A model generated the notes under the pieces. The model saw only the letters and a list, made by a program, of their open reading frames with translations, searched no databases and had not been told where the DNA came from. The translations under genes were made by a program, and so were the position numbers. From Aestuariivita sp. (GTDB taxonomy: Bacteria; Pseudomonadota; Alphaproteobacteria; Rhodobacterales; Rhodobacteraceae), in assembly GCA_018401465.1 (NCBI GenBank), contig JAGYKE010000004.1, positions 744,001-808,000 on the forward strand: a DNA stretch of 64,000 bases. Direction: 5' to 3'. Below, one piece after another: positions 16,645 through 26,470 of the stretch. Every line of letters starts with the position of its first letter. The first letter of the stretch is position 1.

Positions 16645-18798
16645 TTACTCGGCCCCTTCCTCTTCGCGCTTGCTCTTTTCTTCCTTGGGCAGTTCCTCGC
16701 CCGTCTCCTGGTTCACGACCTTCATCGACAGGCGGACCTTGCCGCGGTCGTCGAAGCCCAGAAGCTTGACCCAGACCTCCTGGCCTTCCTTCAGGACGTC
16801 GGAAGGATGGTTCAGGCGGCGGCTTTCGATCTGGGAAACATGGACCAGGCCGTCGCGCTTGCCGAAGAAGTTCACGAAGGCGCCGAAGTCCACGATCTTG
16901 ACGACCGTGCCCTTGTAGACGCCGCCTTCTTCCGGCTCGGCCACGATGGACCAGATCATGTCATAGGCCTTCTTGATCGACTCGCCGTTGGGCGACGCGA
17001 TCTTGATCACGCCGTCATCGTTGATGTCGACCTTGGCGCCCGAGACTTCCACGATCTCGCGGATGACCTTGCCGCCCGACCCGATCACTTCGCGGATCTT
17101 GTCGGTGGGGATGGTCATCGTCTCGATCCGCGGGGCGTGGACCGAGAAGGCATTGGCCGAAGTCAGCGCCTTGGCCATTTCGCCCAGGATATGCAGGCGG
17201 CCGTCCTTGGCCTGGGCCAGCGCCTGTTCCATGATCTGGGGCGTGATGCCCGCGACCTTGATGTCCATCTGGAGCGAGGTGATGCCCTTGTCGGTGCCCG
17301 CGACCTTGAAGTCCATGTCGCCGAGGTGATCCTCGTCGCCAAGGATGTCGGTCAGGACCGCCCAGGACCCGTCGTCTTCGAGGATGAGACCCATGGCGAC
17401 ACCGGCGACCGGCGCCTTGAGCGGCACGCCCGCATCCATCATCGACAGCGATCCGCCGCAGACCGACGCCATCGACGACGACCCGTTCGATTCCGTGATC
17501 TCGGAGACGACGCGGATCGTGTAGGGGAAGTCGGTCGGCGCCGGCAGCACCGCTTGCAGCGCGCGCCAGGCCAGCTTGCCGTGGCCGATCTCGCGCCGGC
17601 CGGGCGAACCGACGCGGCCCACTTCGCCGACCGAATAGGGCGGGAAGTTGTAGTGCAGCAGGAAGTTCGACTTGAACGTGCCGTGCAGCGCGTCGATGAA
17701 CTGTTCGTCATCGCCAGTGCCCAGCGTGGTCACGACCAGACCCTGCGTTTCACCCCGGGTGAACAGCGCCGAGCCATGGGTGCGCGGCAGAAGGCCGGTT
17801 TCGCACACGATCGGGCGGACGGTCTTCGTGTCGCGCCCGTCGATCCGCTTGCCACCCTTGACCACGTCGCCCCGCAGGATCGACGCCTCGAGCTTCTTCA
17901 GCGCCGAGCCGAGGTTGCTGTCGGCCAGCTGTTCTTCGGTCAGCTGGGCCTTGATCGCGTCGCGCGCGGCGGCGACGGCCGACGTGCGCTCCTGCTTGTC
18001 GGTGATGGCGAAGGCGGCGCGCATCTGCACCTCGCCCGCGGCCTTCACTGCAGCATAAAGCGCGCTGTAGTCCGGCGCGTGGAAGTCGAAGGGTTCCTTC
18101 GCCGCGTCTTCGGCCAGGCTGATGATCAGGTCGATCACCGGCTGGATCTGTTCGTGCGCGAAGGTGACGGCGCCCAGCATCTCGGCCTCGGTCAGCTCAT
18201 AGGCTTCCGATTCCACCATCATCACCGCGTCCTGGGTCCCGGCGACGACCAGATCGAGCCGCTGTTCGGGGTTCAGACGCAGGTCGTGCATGTCGTCCAC
18301 GGTGGGGTTCAACACGTATTCACCATCGACGAACCCGACGCGGCAACCCGCGACCGGCCCCATGAAGGGTACGCCCGAAATCGTCAGCGCGGCGGATGCC
18401 GCGATCATCGCGACGATGTCGGGATCGTTGACGAGGTCATGGCTCAGCACGGTGCACATGACGAGCACTTCGTTCTTGAAGCCCTCGACGAACAGCGGGC
18501 GGATCGGGCGGTCGATCAGGCGCGCGGTCAGCGTTTCCTTTTCGGTCGGCCGTGCCTCGCGCTTGAAGAAGCCGCCGGGCACCTTGCCCGCGGCGTAGTA
18601 TTTCTCCTGGTAATGCACGGTCAGGGGGAAGAAATCCTGTCCGGGCTTGGGTGCCCTGGCGTAGGTCACGTTCGCCATGACGCTGGTCTCGCCATAGGTG
18701 GCGATGACCGACCCGTCGGCCTGACGGGCAACTTTACCGGTTTCCAGTGTCAGCGTTTCTTCGCCCCACTGGATGCTTTTTCTCGTGATATCAAACAT
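16645..18798 (-). CDS. pnp: polyribonucleotide nucleotidyltransferase (PNPase)
   Basis: This 717-residue protein is full length for PNPase. Two RNase PH domains (about 13-145 and 325-460) flank an alpha-helical region, followed by a KH domain (about 555-612, with [11 protein letters not shown]) and an S1 domain (about 622-690, ending in KVRLSMK). It degrades RNA phosphorolytically from the 3' end as part of the RNA-decay machinery. The basic-acidic tail after S1 ([12 protein letters not shown]) is usual in this group. Unlike most bacteria, rpsO is not directly upstream but about 2.2 kb away with two genes between. Confidence 0.97.
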   Translation of the reverse strand: MFDITRKSIQWGEETLTLETGKVARQADGSVIATYGETSVMANVTYARAPKPGQDFFPLTVHYQEKYYAAGKVPGGFFKREARPTEKETLTARLIDRPIRPLFVEGFKNEVLVMCTVLSHDLVNDPDIVAMIAASAALTISGVPFMGPVAGCRVGFVDGEYVLNPTVDDMHDLRLNPEQRLDLVVAGTQDAVMMVESEAYELTEAEMLGAVTFAHEQIQPVIDLIISLAEDAAKEPFDFHAPDYSALYAAVKAAGEVQMRAAFAITDKQERTSAVAAARDAIKAQLTEEQLADSNLGSALKKLEASILRGDVVKGGKRIDGRDTKTVRPIVCETGLLPRTHGSALFTRGETQGLVVTTLGTGDDEQFIDALHGTFKSNFLLHYNFPPYSVGEVGRVGSPGRREIGHGKLAWRALQAVLPAPTDFPYTIRVVSEITESNGSSSMASVCGGSLSMMDAGVPLKAPVAGVAMGLILEDDGSWAVLTDILGDEDHLGDMDFKVAGTDKGITSLQMDIKVAGITPQIMEQALAQAKDGRLHILGEMAKALTSANAFSVHAPRIETMTIPTDKIREVIGSGGKVIREIVEVSGAKVDINDDGVIKIASPNGESIKKAYDMIWSIVAEPEEGGVYKGTVVKIVDFGAFVNFFGKRDGLVHVSQIESRRLNHPSDVLKEGQEVWVKLLGFDDRGKVRLSMKVVNQETGEELPKEEKSKREEEGAE

Positions 18799-18935
18799 CT
18801 GCGTTTCCTGTTAGGGAGCACTCCCGGCCCTCCGGGTCTCCCGTGTCCATGGCGGCCCCATTGCCGCCGACCCCTATCCTGCTGCGTCCGCCGGGGTCTT
18901 TAGCGTCACGTCTCAGATACGCGGCCCAATACAAT

Positions 18936-18956
18936 GCTTTGCATGATTTGCAAAGC
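18936..18956. promoter_or_regulatory. 8-bp inverted repeat in the pnp upstream region
   Basis: GCTTTGCA-TGATT-TGCAAAGC is a perfect inverted repeat 138 bases upstream of the pnp start. On the minus strand TTGCAA within it could act as a -35 with TATTGG 16 bases further on as a weak -10, so the repeat may be a regulator site overlapping the pnp promoter. It could also be a weak terminator for the methyltransferase gene that ends at 18983, but no T-tract follows. Confidence 0.45.
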
Positions 18957-18982
18957 GGTCTTGGCGCGATGCCGTGTTGCGC

Positions 18983-20074
18983 TCAGCTCAGGGCGGCAGT
19001 CTGCCAGAGGCGGATCTTGATCCCGCCATGGTCCACGAAGGGGCCGGGCGGTGCGAATGGCAGGCCGGTGGCGTGGGCGAGTTTCGGTTCGGATGTGACA
19101 AGGCCGACGCGCCAGCCTGCAAAGCCGTCCTTCAGGCGCGCGCCCAGGGTCGCGTAAAGCCCGAACAGCGGTCCCACCGCCCCGATCCGTCCGCCATAGG
19201 GCGGGTTGACGATGACAAGGCCGGGCGGGCCTTCGGGTGGCACGATGTCGCCGATGGGCTTCATCTCGAACCGGCAGAGATCGCCGATGCCGGCGCGGTC
19301 GGCATTGGCGCGGGCCATCGCGATGGCACCCTGATCGCGGTCGGAGCCGTGAAAGCGCAGGTCGGTCCCGCGCGGCGCGACCGCTTTCATCGCGGCGAAA
19401 GCCCCGGCGTCGAAGGTGGCGAGGTCTTCGAACGCGAAGGTCCGCGCGCGCCCGGGCAGAAGGCCGCGCGCGATCTCGGCCGCCTCGATCACGAAGGTGC
19501 CCGATCCGCACATCGGGTCAAGGACCGGTTCCGTCCCGTCATAGCCGCAGGTCCGCAGGAAAAGTGCGGCCAGCGTTTCGCGCATCGGGGCCTTGTTCAC
19601 CTGTTCCTTCAGGCCGCGTTTGTGCAGCGACGGCCCTGAAGTATCGAGCGAAATGGTGGCAAGGTCGTCTTCGATCCGCAGGCGCAGGACGATCGCCGCG
19701 TCGGGTGACAGCGTCAGGCCCGCGTCCCGCAGCGCGCCTTCCATGCGCTGGGCGGCGGCGCGGTCATGGTAGATGCGCGACTTGCGGCAGGTGGCCTCGA
19801 CCCGGACGGGGCGGTCCGGGCGCAGCCAGTCGCCCCAGGGCAGCTTGCCTGCCCGCTTGTCCAGTTGCGCCAGATGCATCGCGCGGAAGGATGCGACGCG
19901 CGCCAGAACCCGCACCGCGCCCCGCAGGGTCAGGTTGGCGCGCCAGACGTCCGGCCAGTCGCCGGTCAGGGTCACGCCGCCGGGGATCGTGCCCGCGACG
20001 GCGAAGTCCGCTGCGCGCGCCTCGTCGGCGAGAACGGCTTCGAGACCCGGTGCGGTGACGACGAAAATCTCCAT
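18983..20074 (-). CDS. THUMP-domain RNA methyltransferase (RlmL N-terminal-like, guanine-N2)
   Basis: This 363-residue protein has a THUMP domain (about 45-155) and a Rossmann methyltransferase domain. Its motif I-like segment is VLDPMCGSGTFVIEAAEIARG and the catalytic motif is IVNPPYGGRIG. This layout matches the N-terminal half of RlmL (23S rRNA m2G2445) and related single-domain enzymes. It therefore methylates the exocyclic amine of a guanosine in rRNA or tRNA; which one is not certain. It ends 184 bases before pnp on the same strand. Confidence 0.88.
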   Translation of the reverse strand: MEIFVVTAPGLEAVLADEARAADFAVAGTIPGGVTLTGDWPDVWRANLTLRGAVRVLARVASFRAMHLAQLDKRAGKLPWGDWLRPDRPVRVEATCRKSRIYHDRAAAQRMEGALRDAGLTLSPDAAIVLRLRIEDDLATISLDTSGPSLHKRGLKEQVNKAPMRETLAALFLRTCGYDGTEPVLDPMCGSGTFVIEAAEIARGLLPGRARTFAFEDLATFDAGAFAAMKAVAPRGTDLRFHGSDRDQGAIAMARANADRAGIGDLCRFEMKPIGDIVPPEGPPGLVIVNPPYGGRIGAVGPLFGLYATLGARLKDGFAGWRVGLVTSEPKLAHATGLPFAPPGPFVDHGGIKIRLWQTAALS

Positions 20075-20224
20075 CCGATTGCCTTAGCGCCCCGCCCCGA
20101 TGGCCGCAAAGCCAAAGCGCGGACCTGCCTCATTTTCGCCACGGACTGGCGGTACCGTCCGCACGGGCCGGACCGGACAGGGCGGTGCGCCGCGCTGGCG
20201 CGTCCAGAGAGCAGAGGATACCAG

Positions 20225-20923
20225 ATGCGATACGTGATGCGCGTGCTGTGCGCCTTTGTCTTCCTGCTTGTCGGCTGCGGCGAGACGATCAACCCCGACA
20301 ATCCCGCGCGTATCCTCGCCATCGGAGATTCGCTTCTGGCGTCGCATTCCTCAGAAGGGGCGTCTGTCTCGGACCTGGTCGAGGCGTGGCTGGGCGAACA
20401 GGTCATCGACCGCTCGGTCTCCGGCGCCAGGGTGGTGAACCCGTTGCCCGTCAGCAGCGCGCTCGGCATGCGGATCTCCGAACAATACCCGGGCGGGCAA
20501 TGGGACTGGGTCATCCTGAACGGCGGCGGCAACGATCTGTGGCTGGGCTGCGGCTGCATGGCCTGCGACCGGCGGATGAACCGGATGATCACCCCGGATG
20601 CCGGGCAGGGAGATATCGTTCAGCTGGTCGACCGCATCACCGCATCGGGCGCGCAGGTGATCTATCTGGGGTATCTGCGCAGCCCCGGCACCGGCTCGCC
20701 CATCGAACAATGCCGTGACGAAGGCAACGAACTGGAAGCGCGGTTGTCGCGCATGGCGGCGGCTCGGTCGGGGGTGCATTTCCTGTCGCTGGCCGACCTC
20801 GTGCCGCTGGGTGACCGGAGCTATCACGCCGGAGACATGATCCATCCGTCGCAGAAGGCGAGCGATGCGATCGGCGCACGCATCGCCGATTTCATCCGTC
20901 GGGCCGAGGCGACGGCCCCCTGA
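20225..20923 (+). CDS. SGNH/GDSL-hydrolase family lipoprotein
   Basis: This 232-residue protein starts with a lipoprotein signal (MRYVMRVLCAFVFLLVGCGE, lipobox LVGC with Cys18). It has the blocks of the SGNH hydrolase fold: ILAIGDSLLAS (nucleophile Ser, block I), LNGGGNDLW (block III) and DMIHPSQKASDAIG (catalytic Asp-His, block V). It is predicted to be a lipid-anchored esterase or lipase-like enzyme in the cell envelope; the substrate is unknown. It lies opposite to its neighbours, between the THUMP methyltransferase and rpsO, and shares a terminator with rpsO. Confidence 0.85.
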   Translation: MRYVMRVLCAFVFLLVGCGETINPDNPARILAIGDSLLASHSSEGASVSDLVEAWLGEQVIDRSVSGARVVNPLPVSSALGMRISEQYPGGQWDWVILNGGGNDLWLGCGCMACDRRMNRMITPDAGQGDIVQLVDRITASGAQVIYLGYLRSPGTGSPIEQCRDEGNELEARLSRMAAARSGVHFLSLADLVPLGDRSYHAGDMIHPSQKASDAIGARIADFIRRAEATAP

Positions 20924-20929
20924 CGCGAA

Positions 20930-20953
20930 AACGCCCGCCGATGGGCGGGCGTT
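20930..20953. terminator. bidirectional hairpin terminator between the SGNH lipoprotein and rpsO
   Basis: AACGCCCGCC (20930-20939), loop GATG, GGCGGGCGTT (20944-20953): a perfect 10-bp stem. It lies 6 bases after the lipoprotein stop and 25 bases after the rpsO stop. The minus strand continues into TTTTCGCG, so it suits rpsO best. Confidence 0.8.
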
Positions 20954-20978
20954 CCGGGGTCGTTCGTGTCGGGTGCGC

Positions 20979-21248
20979 TCAGCGGCGCAGGCCCAGCCGT
21001 TCGATGACCGACTGATAGCGGCCCTGGTCCTTTGCCTTGAGGTAATCCAGCAGCTTGCGGCGCTGGGCGACCATCTTCAGCAGGCCGCGGCGGCCGTGAT
21101 TGTCTTTCTTGTGGGTCTTGAAGTGTTCCGTCAGCGTCGCGATGCGCGAGCTGAGGATGGCGACCTGAACTTCGGGCGAACCGGTGTCGCCGTCCTTGGT
21201 CGCATATTCCTTCATCAGGTTCTGTTTCACTTCAGCGGTAATCGACAT
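20979..21248 (-). CDS. rpsO: 30S ribosomal protein S15
   Basis: This 89-residue protein is the standard length for S15, starting [20 protein letters not shown] and containing the conserved [34 protein letters not shown] and the C-terminal [13 protein letters not shown]. It binds 16S rRNA in the platform of the 30S subunit. The start is supported by AGAAGGAGACC directly upstream. In E. coli S15 represses its own translation through its leader; the 130 bases upstream here are free of genes and could do the same, but I see no clear pseudoknot. Confidence 0.98.
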   Translation of the reverse strand: MSITAEVKQNLMKEYATKDGDTGSPEVQVAILSSRIATLTEHFKTHKKDNHGRRGLLKMVAQRRKLLDYLKAKDQGRYQSVIERLGLRR

Positions 21249-21385
21249 CGGGGTCTCCTTCTGTGGTTTGGGGTCATGGCGCAGGCCGGGATGTCGTCCA
21301 GCACAGGCCCGTGGAGGCTCCGCCCGATTCCGGGCAGATGGGGGCGTATAAGCCCGCGATGCCCGTTTGCAAAGGGATTTCGCGA

Positions 21386-22378
21386 TCAGGCCGCGCGCAG
21401 GCCCAGCGCCGCCGCGTCGGTCGGGGTGATCAGCGCAATGTCGCAGGAATCGGGAACGTCGCCGCGCAGCATGGCGACATGCTGCCCGTTCACCCAGAGA
21501 TCGGTGACCGCAGGTTCGTGCGCATTGGGCAGGAGTTCGACCGCCGGGTCGGGCAGGGCAGGGTCGTCCCAGACCACGACCAGCCGGTCGGCCCCGGCGT
21601 CGTAGTCCATCACCGTGGCCGGATCGGCCTGCACCCAGGTGCCGAAGACCAGTGTATCCGCCCCGTCGCCGCCGGTGACGATATCGCCCGCGCCCGCGAT
21701 GATGGTGTCATCATCGCCGCCGCCGTTCAGGAAATCGGTGCCGTCGCTGTCTTCGAAGACGACGCCCGAGATCAGGTCGTTCCCCCACCCGCCGAACAAC
21801 GCGTCTTCGCCCATGCCGCCGGCCAGAGTGTCGTTGCCCAGGCCGCCATGAAGCGTGTCGTCCCCCCCCTCGCCCAGAATGAGGTCGTCGCCCGCCGAGC
21901 CCTGCAGGCTGTCCGCGCCGTCGCCGCCGAGGATCGTGTCGTCGCCGTCATGCCCGAAGGCTTCGTCGCCGTCCGCACCGCCCAGGATCAGGTCATCGCC
22001 CGCTTCGCCGTGCAGCGTGTCGTCGCCTGCGCCGCCGTTCAGCGTATCGTCACCCTCCATCCCGTGAAGGGAATCGTCGCCCGTCCCGCCGTCGATGCTG
22101 TCATCGCCGCCATAGCCGCCGATTTCGTCATCGCCGCCCTGTCCAAGGATCACATCCGCCAGATCGGTGCCCGACAGCGTATCGTCGCCGTCGCCGCCCG
22201 TGATCGGCACCGGGCCGGGCGCGTCGCCCGGATCGGGAAGGGGTTGGATGGCAGGCTGGTCCGCCGCGATGGCATCGTCGTCGGGCAGGTCCGCATCGTC
22301 GTCATCGCCGTCCATCATGCCCGCAAGACTGGCCGCGCCGACCGCGATCAGCCCGAGTATCCCGGCCAGAAGAAACAT
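21386..22378 (-). CDS. membrane-anchored RTX-repeat (hemolysin-type calcium-binding) protein
   Basis: About 330 residues from ATG 22378 (a TTG six codons earlier is possible). A hydrophobic N-terminal segment ([20 protein letters not shown]) is followed by an acidic linker and about 16 nonapeptide repeats of the form GGxGxDxLx, such as [20 protein letters not shown]. These bind calcium and fold as a beta-roll. The C-terminal 110 residues are not repeats and end [17 protein letters not shown]. Most RTX proteins are secreted by a type I system through a C-terminal signal; here an N-terminal anchor suggests a Sec-exported or membrane-tethered protein. The repeat DNA shows strong periodicity from about 21660 to 22190. 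Confidence 0.82.
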   Translation of the reverse strand: MFLLAGILGLIAVGAASLAGMMDGDDDDADLPDDDAIAADQPAIQPLPDPGDAPGPVPITGGDGDDTLSGTDLADVILGQGGDDEIGGYGGDDSIDGGTGDDSLHGMEGDDTLNGGAGDDTLHGEAGDDLILGGADGDEAFGHDGDDTILGGDGADSLQGSAGDDLILGEGGDDTLHGGLGNDTLAGGMGEDALFGGWGNDLISGVVFEDSDGTDFLNGGGDDDTIIAGAGDIVTGGDGADTLVFGTWVQADPATVMDYDAGADRLVVVWDDPALPDPAVELLPNAHEPAVTDLWVNGQHVAMLRGDVPDSCDIALITPTDAAALGLRAA

Positions 22379-22474
22379 CGCCCGCCCCACATGCAAACCG
22401 GCCCCCGCCGGGGCGGAACAATCTCATGCCGGGGCGCGCAGGGTCAAAAGGGATCGAAGGCGATGGTAAAGCGG

Positions 22475-22993
22475 TTAACCCGCGACCCAGAGTTCCGGCG
22501 CCTGCGCATAGGCGACGTAAAGCGGGTGGCGGGGGTGCCCGCCCTGGCTTAGCCCGAGGTGAAACAGATCGTGCCCCGCCCCGCGCAAGAGGCCTTCCAC
22601 CTGCGGCCCCCGGCCCAGATGCGCGCCATGCGTGCCCCAGGCGGCGACGACGCGGTCGGCCCAGCCGGCAGCCTGCAGGATCGCCTCGTCGTTGAGCGGC
22701 CCGACCGGATCGGCGGCGGCCCGCATCAGGCGCGGATCGGTGTCGCGCCAGGCGAAGATGTTGGTCACCTGGAACGCGCCATAGCCCAGCGCCCGTGCGC
22801 GGCGTTCGCAGCGTTCGACCGTGGGGTCGTTCTGCACCTCGGTCGCCGTCGAGGGGTTCAGCATCACGAAGGTCACGCGGCCGCCCGCGTCGTCCCATGT
22901 CCGCGTCAGGCTGTAGCGGTAGCGTTCGCAAGGGCTGTAGACCGCGACCGACGGCGCATCACCCTTCACATGGGTGCGGGTGATCACCGTCAC
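22475..22993 (-). CDS. DUF1643 domain-containing protein
   Basis: This 172-residue protein has the DUF1643 pattern: [11 protein letters not shown] near residue 26, [20 protein letters not shown] (40-59) and [14 protein letters not shown] (74-87). The function of the family is unknown; it occurs widely in bacteria and phages. Its ATG overlaps the truB stop by four bases, so it is cotranslated with truB. An RNA-related role is possible from this context but is only a guess. Confidence 0.85.
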   Translation of the reverse strand: MTVITRTHVKGDAPSVAVYSPCERYRYSLTRTWDDAGGRVTFVMLNPSTATEVQNDPTVERCERRARALGYGAFQVTNIFAWRDTDPRLMRAAADPVGPLNDEAILQAAGWADRVVAAWGTHGAHLGRGPQVEGLLRGAGHDLFHLGLSQGGHPRHPLYVAYAQAPELWVAG

Positions 22994-23889
22994 GCCACGA
23001 AAACCCGTGACGGGTGCAACTCACCCGCCTTGTAGGTGCCGACGGCGACCGCGCGGCCCTGGAATGACGCCCATGCCTCGTCCCCGTATTCGACGTCCGA
23101 GGCATGGACCATGCCGGGATTGCCGTTGCGCAGGCGTGCCGCCCCTTCGGCGGTGCAGCGCAGTTCCGGCAGATCGGCAAGCCCGTCTTCCAGCGGGCGC
23201 AGATGGGTGTCGAGTTCCGGCGTGCGCGCCAGCGCCTCGATCCGGTCAAGCGTCAGACCTTCTTCCGCGGTGAACGGCCCCGACCAGACCCGCCGCAGCG
23301 TGACGACATGGCCATGGCAGCCCAGCGCCGCGCCCAGATCGCGGGCGATGGCGCGGACATAGCCACCCTTGCCGCAGGTCATCTCGAGCGTGACGTGATC
23401 GGGGTCGGGCCGATCGGTCATGACCAGTTCCTCGACCCAGAGGGGGCGCGCCTCGACCTCGAATTCCTCGCCCTCGCGGGCGAGCTTGTAGGCGCGTTCC
23501 CCGTCGATCTTGACGGCCGAGAATTTCGGAGGGACCTGCATGATCTCGCCCACGAAGGCCGACAGCGCGGCCTTGATCTCGTCGTCGGTGGGGCGCGCGT
23601 CGCTGGATGCGATCACCTCGCCTTCGGCGTCGTCGGTGTTCGTCGCCTGACCCAGCCGCATCGTGAAGGTGTAAGTCTTCAGCGCATCGGTGACATAGGG
23701 CACGGTCTTCGTCGCCTCGCCCAGCGCGATGGCAAGAACGCCCGTCGCTTCGGGGTCGAGCGTGCCGGCATGGCCCGCCTTCTTCGCGTCGAAGGCCCAG
23801 CGCACCTTGTTCACCACGGCGGTCGAGGTCAGCCCCGCGGGCTTGTCCACCACCAGCCAGCCGGAAATGTTGCGCCCCTTGCGTGCCAT
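22990..23889 (-). CDS. truB: tRNA pseudouridine(55) synthase
   Basis: This 299-residue protein has the TruB signature [20 protein letters not shown] near residue 8, the catalytic-site block [17 protein letters not shown] (Asp near residue 42) and [12 protein letters not shown] in the middle. It converts U55 to pseudouridine in the T-arm of tRNAs. A C-terminal PUA-like extension follows. It lies downstream of rbfA with one gene in between, keeping the usual rbfA-truB order, and overlaps the DUF1643 gene by four bases. Confidence 0.97.
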   Translation of the reverse strand: MARKGRNISGWLVVDKPAGLTSTAVVNKVRWAFDAKKAGHAGTLDPEATGVLAIALGEATKTVPYVTDALKTYTFTMRLGQATNTDDAEGEVIASSDARPTDDEIKAALSAFVGEIMQVPPKFSAVKIDGERAYKLAREGEEFEVEARPLWVEELVMTDRPDPDHVTLEMTCGKGGYVRAIARDLGAALGCHGHVVTLRRVWSGPFTAEEGLTLDRIEALARTPELDTHLRPLEDGLADLPELRCTAEGAARLRNGNPGMVHASDVEYGDEAWASFQGRAVAVGTYKAGELHPSRVFVA

Positions 23890-23949
23890 GCGCCCCCCTT
23901 TTCGCGACCTGAACGGCGCGCGGGGCTTACCCCGGGCATCGGGTCGGGG

Positions 23950-24693
23950 TCAATCGCCGAGCGGCGCGACCACACCGACGACCGGCCCCATGCGGAAGCC
24001 CGCATCGTCGCGGCCGATCTGCGGGGCATAAAGACGCGAGATGTTGCCATCGAAGTACAGCGCCTGGTCGAGCCCCAGATCGTCGCGGAAGAAGCGCCCG
24101 AATTCGTGGAAGGTGACCGGATTGCGCGAGATCACGAAGACCGCGCGCGCCCCGTCATCGGACGTGCCGACCCCGTTGCGCACGAAGCGTGACGTGCTGT
24201 CTTCCAGAAAGCGGGGGTGCAGATCGCCGTCGATAACCAGCATCGGCCCCGACTGCGTCGCGAAGCGGCAGTCGCGAGGTGCAGCGGCGAAGGCTTCGGT
24301 TTCGATCACCCGCGCCGCGCCCTGTTCGACGCAGAGAAGACCGTTGGGCACCAGCCCGAAATTGCCGGGGCTCGCCCCGCGCATCAGCCGCTGCCGTTCG
24401 ATGCCGTTCTCGACAAAATACCCCACTGGCGCGCGGTCTTCATGATACATGCCCGCGTTCATCGCGAAGACAAGTGTCTCGCCCTGCGCCTGCAGGGCTT
24501 CGTCGATGGCGGTGAAATGTCCGTAGACCGTGCCCTGATCGTCGGCCAGAAACAGTCGCAGATCGGCGGTGGCCGCATCCACCTCGCACACTGCATAGCG
24601 GTTCGTGCCCTGATCTGCTGCGCGGCAGGTGACCGGGTTGGCCTGCGCGGCGCTGGCCGCAAGGATCAGGGCGGCGGCGGCTGTCGCCTTCAC
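23950..24693 (-). CDS. phosphodiester glycosidase family protein (NAGPA/DUF2233-like), secreted
   Basis: This 247-residue protein starts at GTG 24693, overlapping the rbfA stop (GTGA). A Sec signal peptide (residues 1-19, ending ASAAQA) is followed by the family pattern: [52 protein letters not shown] and [12 protein letters not shown]. The family includes the lysosomal enzyme that uncovers mannose-6-phosphate and bacterial exopolysaccharide-linked proteins. A periplasmic hydrolase is predicted; substrate unknown. Its placement between rbfA and truB is an insertion into an otherwise conserved translation cluster. Confidence 0.86.
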   Translation of the reverse strand: MKATAAAALILAASAAQANPVTCRAADQGTNRYAVCEVDAATADLRLFLADDQGTVYGHFTAIDEALQAQGETLVFAMNAGMYHEDRAPVGYFVENGIERQRLMRGASPGNFGLVPNGLLCVEQGAARVIETEAFAAAPRDCRFATQSGPMLVIDGDLHPRFLEDSTSRFVRNGVGTSDDGARAVFVISRNPVTFHEFGRFFRDDLGLDQALYFDGNISRLYAPQIGRDDAGFRMGPVVGVVAPLGD

Positions 24694-25085
24694 GTATCCA
24701 CGTCCCGGCGCACTGCGTCCTGAGACATCATGCGGCGCGTGTCGTCCATGCGGTCGAAGGTCTCGTCGATCTGGAACCGCAGGTCGGGCGTGTATTTCAG
24801 CCCCAGCCTGCGGCCGACCTGACGGCGCAGTTCCGCCTTGTTCCTCGCCAGAAGCTTCAGCACCGTGTCGGCCCCCTTGCCGCCCAGCGGCAGGACATAG
24901 GCCGTCGCGATCTTCAGATCGGGCGAGGTGCGTACTTCGCCCACGGTGATGGACAGGCGGTTGAGTTCGGGGTCGTGCACGTCGCCGCGCGCCAGCACCT
25001 CGGACAGGGACCTGCGGATCAGTTCGCCCACGCGCAACTGACGTTGCGACGGGCCTGCGCCTTCGTGATGATGGTTTCTCGACAT
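24690..25085 (-). CDS. rbfA: ribosome-binding factor A
   Basis: This 131-residue protein has the RbfA KH-like fold: [19 protein letters not shown] (14-32), [20 protein letters not shown] (45-64) and the C-terminal [15 protein letters not shown]. It helps mature the 5' end of 16S rRNA in the 30S particle and is needed for cold adaptation in other bacteria. It is the first gene of a minus-strand unit that continues into the secreted glycosidase, truB and DUF1643. It diverges from dapB across 86 bases. Confidence 0.96.
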   Translation of the reverse strand: MSRNHHHEGAGPSQRQLRVGELIRRSLSEVLARGDVHDPELNRLSITVGEVRTSPDLKIATAYVLPLGGKGADTVLKLLARNKAELRRQVGRRLGLKYTPDLRFQIDETFDRMDDTRRMMSQDAVRRDVDT

Positions 25086-25171
25086 TCGCCAGACTTAAGG
25101 CCTTGCCCGCCCTTTGCCAAGCAGCCGCAGCTTGGGTATGAGGGCCGGACAGGGCCAAGGACAGGTGCAGG

Positions 25172-25990
25172 ATGACCAGGATGACACAGCTTCCCGGATT
25201 GGTGGTGACGGGCGCGTCCGGGCGGATGGGCCGGATGCTGGTGCAGATGATCGCGGCCAGCGACAAGGCGCGTCTTGTGGGTGCCGTGGAACGGTCCGGC
25301 CATGACTGGATCGGGCAGGACATCGGCACTGCGATGGGCGGCGCGGCGCTGGGCGTGCGCGTGACCGACGACCCGCTCGAGGCCTTCGCGCAGGCGCAGG
25401 GCGTCATCGACTTCACCGCGCCGCGCGCCACGCTCGACTTCGCGCAACTGGCCGCGCAGGCGCGGCTTGTCCATGTGATCGGCACAACCGGCTTCACCGA
25501 AGACGAACTGAACGCGCTCAAGCCCGCCGCGCGCCATGCCGTGATCGTGCGCGCCGGCAACATGAGCCTTGGCGTCAACCTTCTGGTGCAATTGACCAAA
25601 CGCGTCGCCGCCGCGCTTGACGCCGATTACGACATCGAGATCGTCGAGGCGCATCACAACCTCAAGGTTGATGCGCCGTCGGGCACCGCGCTGATGCTGG
25701 GCGAGGCGGCGGCCGAAGGGCGCGGCGTTGCGCTGGCGGACGTGTCCGACCGGGGCCGCGACGGGATCACCGGTGCAAGGCGGCGCGGCGATATCGGTTT
25801 CGCCGCGATCCGGGGTGGCGATGTCATCGGCGAACATGACGTGATCTTCGCGGGGCCGGGCGAACGCATCGTCCTGCGCCATCTGGCAAGCGACCGGGCG
25901 CTGTTCGCGCGGGGCGCGTTGCGGGCCGCGCTCTGGGGGCAGGGCAGAGCGCCTGGGGAATACGACATGATGGATGTGCTGGGCCTGTAG
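25172..25990 (+). CDS. dapB: 4-hydroxy-tetrahydrodipicolinate reductase
   Basis: This 272-residue protein has the Rossmann motif [17 protein letters not shown] near the start. It has [26 protein letters not shown], the catalytic [16 protein letters not shown] (His and Lys) and [20 protein letters not shown]. It makes tetrahydrodipicolinate for lysine and diaminopimelate synthesis in the cytoplasm. Two in-frame ATGs (25172 and 25181) both have plausible ribosome binding sites. A long hairpin ten bases after the stop probably ends the transcript, so the gene is monocistronic. Confidence 0.97.
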   Translation: MTRMTQLPGLVVTGASGRMGRMLVQMIAASDKARLVGAVERSGHDWIGQDIGTAMGGAALGVRVTDDPLEAFAQAQGVIDFTAPRATLDFAQLAAQARLVHVIGTTGFTEDELNALKPAARHAVIVRAGNMSLGVNLLVQLTKRVAAALDADYDIEIVEAHHNLKVDAPSGTALMLGEAAAEGRGVALADVSDRGRDGITGARRRGDIGFAAIRGGDVIGEHDVIFAGPGERIVLRHLASDRALFARGALRAALWGQGRAPGEYDMMDVLGL

Positions 25991-25999
25991 GGCATTGGC

Positions 26000-26038
26000 G
26001 GAAATCTGCGGATTCGCGTGGAATCGTGCGCAGATTCC
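26000..26038 (+). terminator. long hairpin after dapB
   Basis: GGAAATCTGCG (26000-26010) pairs with CGCAGATTCC (26029-26038) with one bulged A, and GATTC pairs with GAATC inside. No T-tract follows. It lies ten bases after the dapB stop and is the likeliest transcript end. Confidence 0.55.
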
Positions 26039-26118
26039 ATCTCCCCCGGATGATCCGGTTGGTGTAAATGCGCGTAACAGTTACATCGATCACCGCAAAC
26101 GGTCCGAATTCTGTCATC

Positions 26119-26469
26119 ATGCGCATCCCTGTCGTCGCTTTCCTTCTTTCGTTGGCAGCCGGCCCCGCTCTGGCGGAATTCCAGAAGATTTCCAGCGCGA
26201 CTCAGTTCACGCAGATCGTGACGGGCAAGACGCTGACGCGTCCGCTGGTCAGCCTGACCGTGACGCCCGAAGGCGCTATCGCCGGAACGGGCGCATCTTG
26301 GGAGGTGACGGGCGAATGGCGCTGGCAGGATGGCTATTTCTGCCGCGACCTGTTCTGGGGTGGCATGGATCTGGGCTTCAATTGTCAGGAAGTGCAGGTC
26401 AGTCAGGACCGCATCCGCTTCACCTCGGACCGCGGGCAGGGGCAGTCGGCGGTCTTCCGCCTGCGCTGA
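26119..26469 (+). CDS. small secreted protein of unknown function
   Basis: This 116-residue protein starts MRIPVVAFLLSLAAGPALAE, a clear Sec signal peptide with an ALA-E cleavage site near residue 19. The mature part has two Cys (in YFCRD and NCQEV) that could form a disulfide, several Trp around residues 76-95 and no domain I recognise by name. Similar short dihydrodipicolinate-adjacent secreted proteins occur in this bacterial group, as far as I recall. A small palindrome GTAAC-A-GTTAC (26074-26084) lies 35 bases upstream of the ATG. Function unknown. Confidence 0.75.
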   Translation: MRIPVVAFLLSLAAGPALAEFQKISSATQFTQIVTGKTLTRPLVSLTVTPEGAIAGTGASWEVTGEWRWQDGYFCRDLFWGGMDLGFNCQEVQVSQDRIRFTSDRGQGQSAVFRLR

Positions 26470-26470
26470 C

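Noticed and set aside
16558-18903. A 781-codon plus-strand open frame opposite pnp
   Set aside because: It is a shadow of the pnp coding sequence in high-GC DNA; its protein is rich in Arg, His and Asp and has no known domain.
21660-22190. Regular short repeats resembling a CRISPR array
   Set aside because: The period is 27 bases and in frame; it encodes RTX nonapeptides with calcium-binding residues, not identical repeats with unique spacers.
26074-26084. Palindrome GTAAC-A-GTTAC as a firm operator
   Set aside because: The arms are only five bases and no regulator is nearby; it is noted in the neighbouring gene entry but is too weak to list alone.
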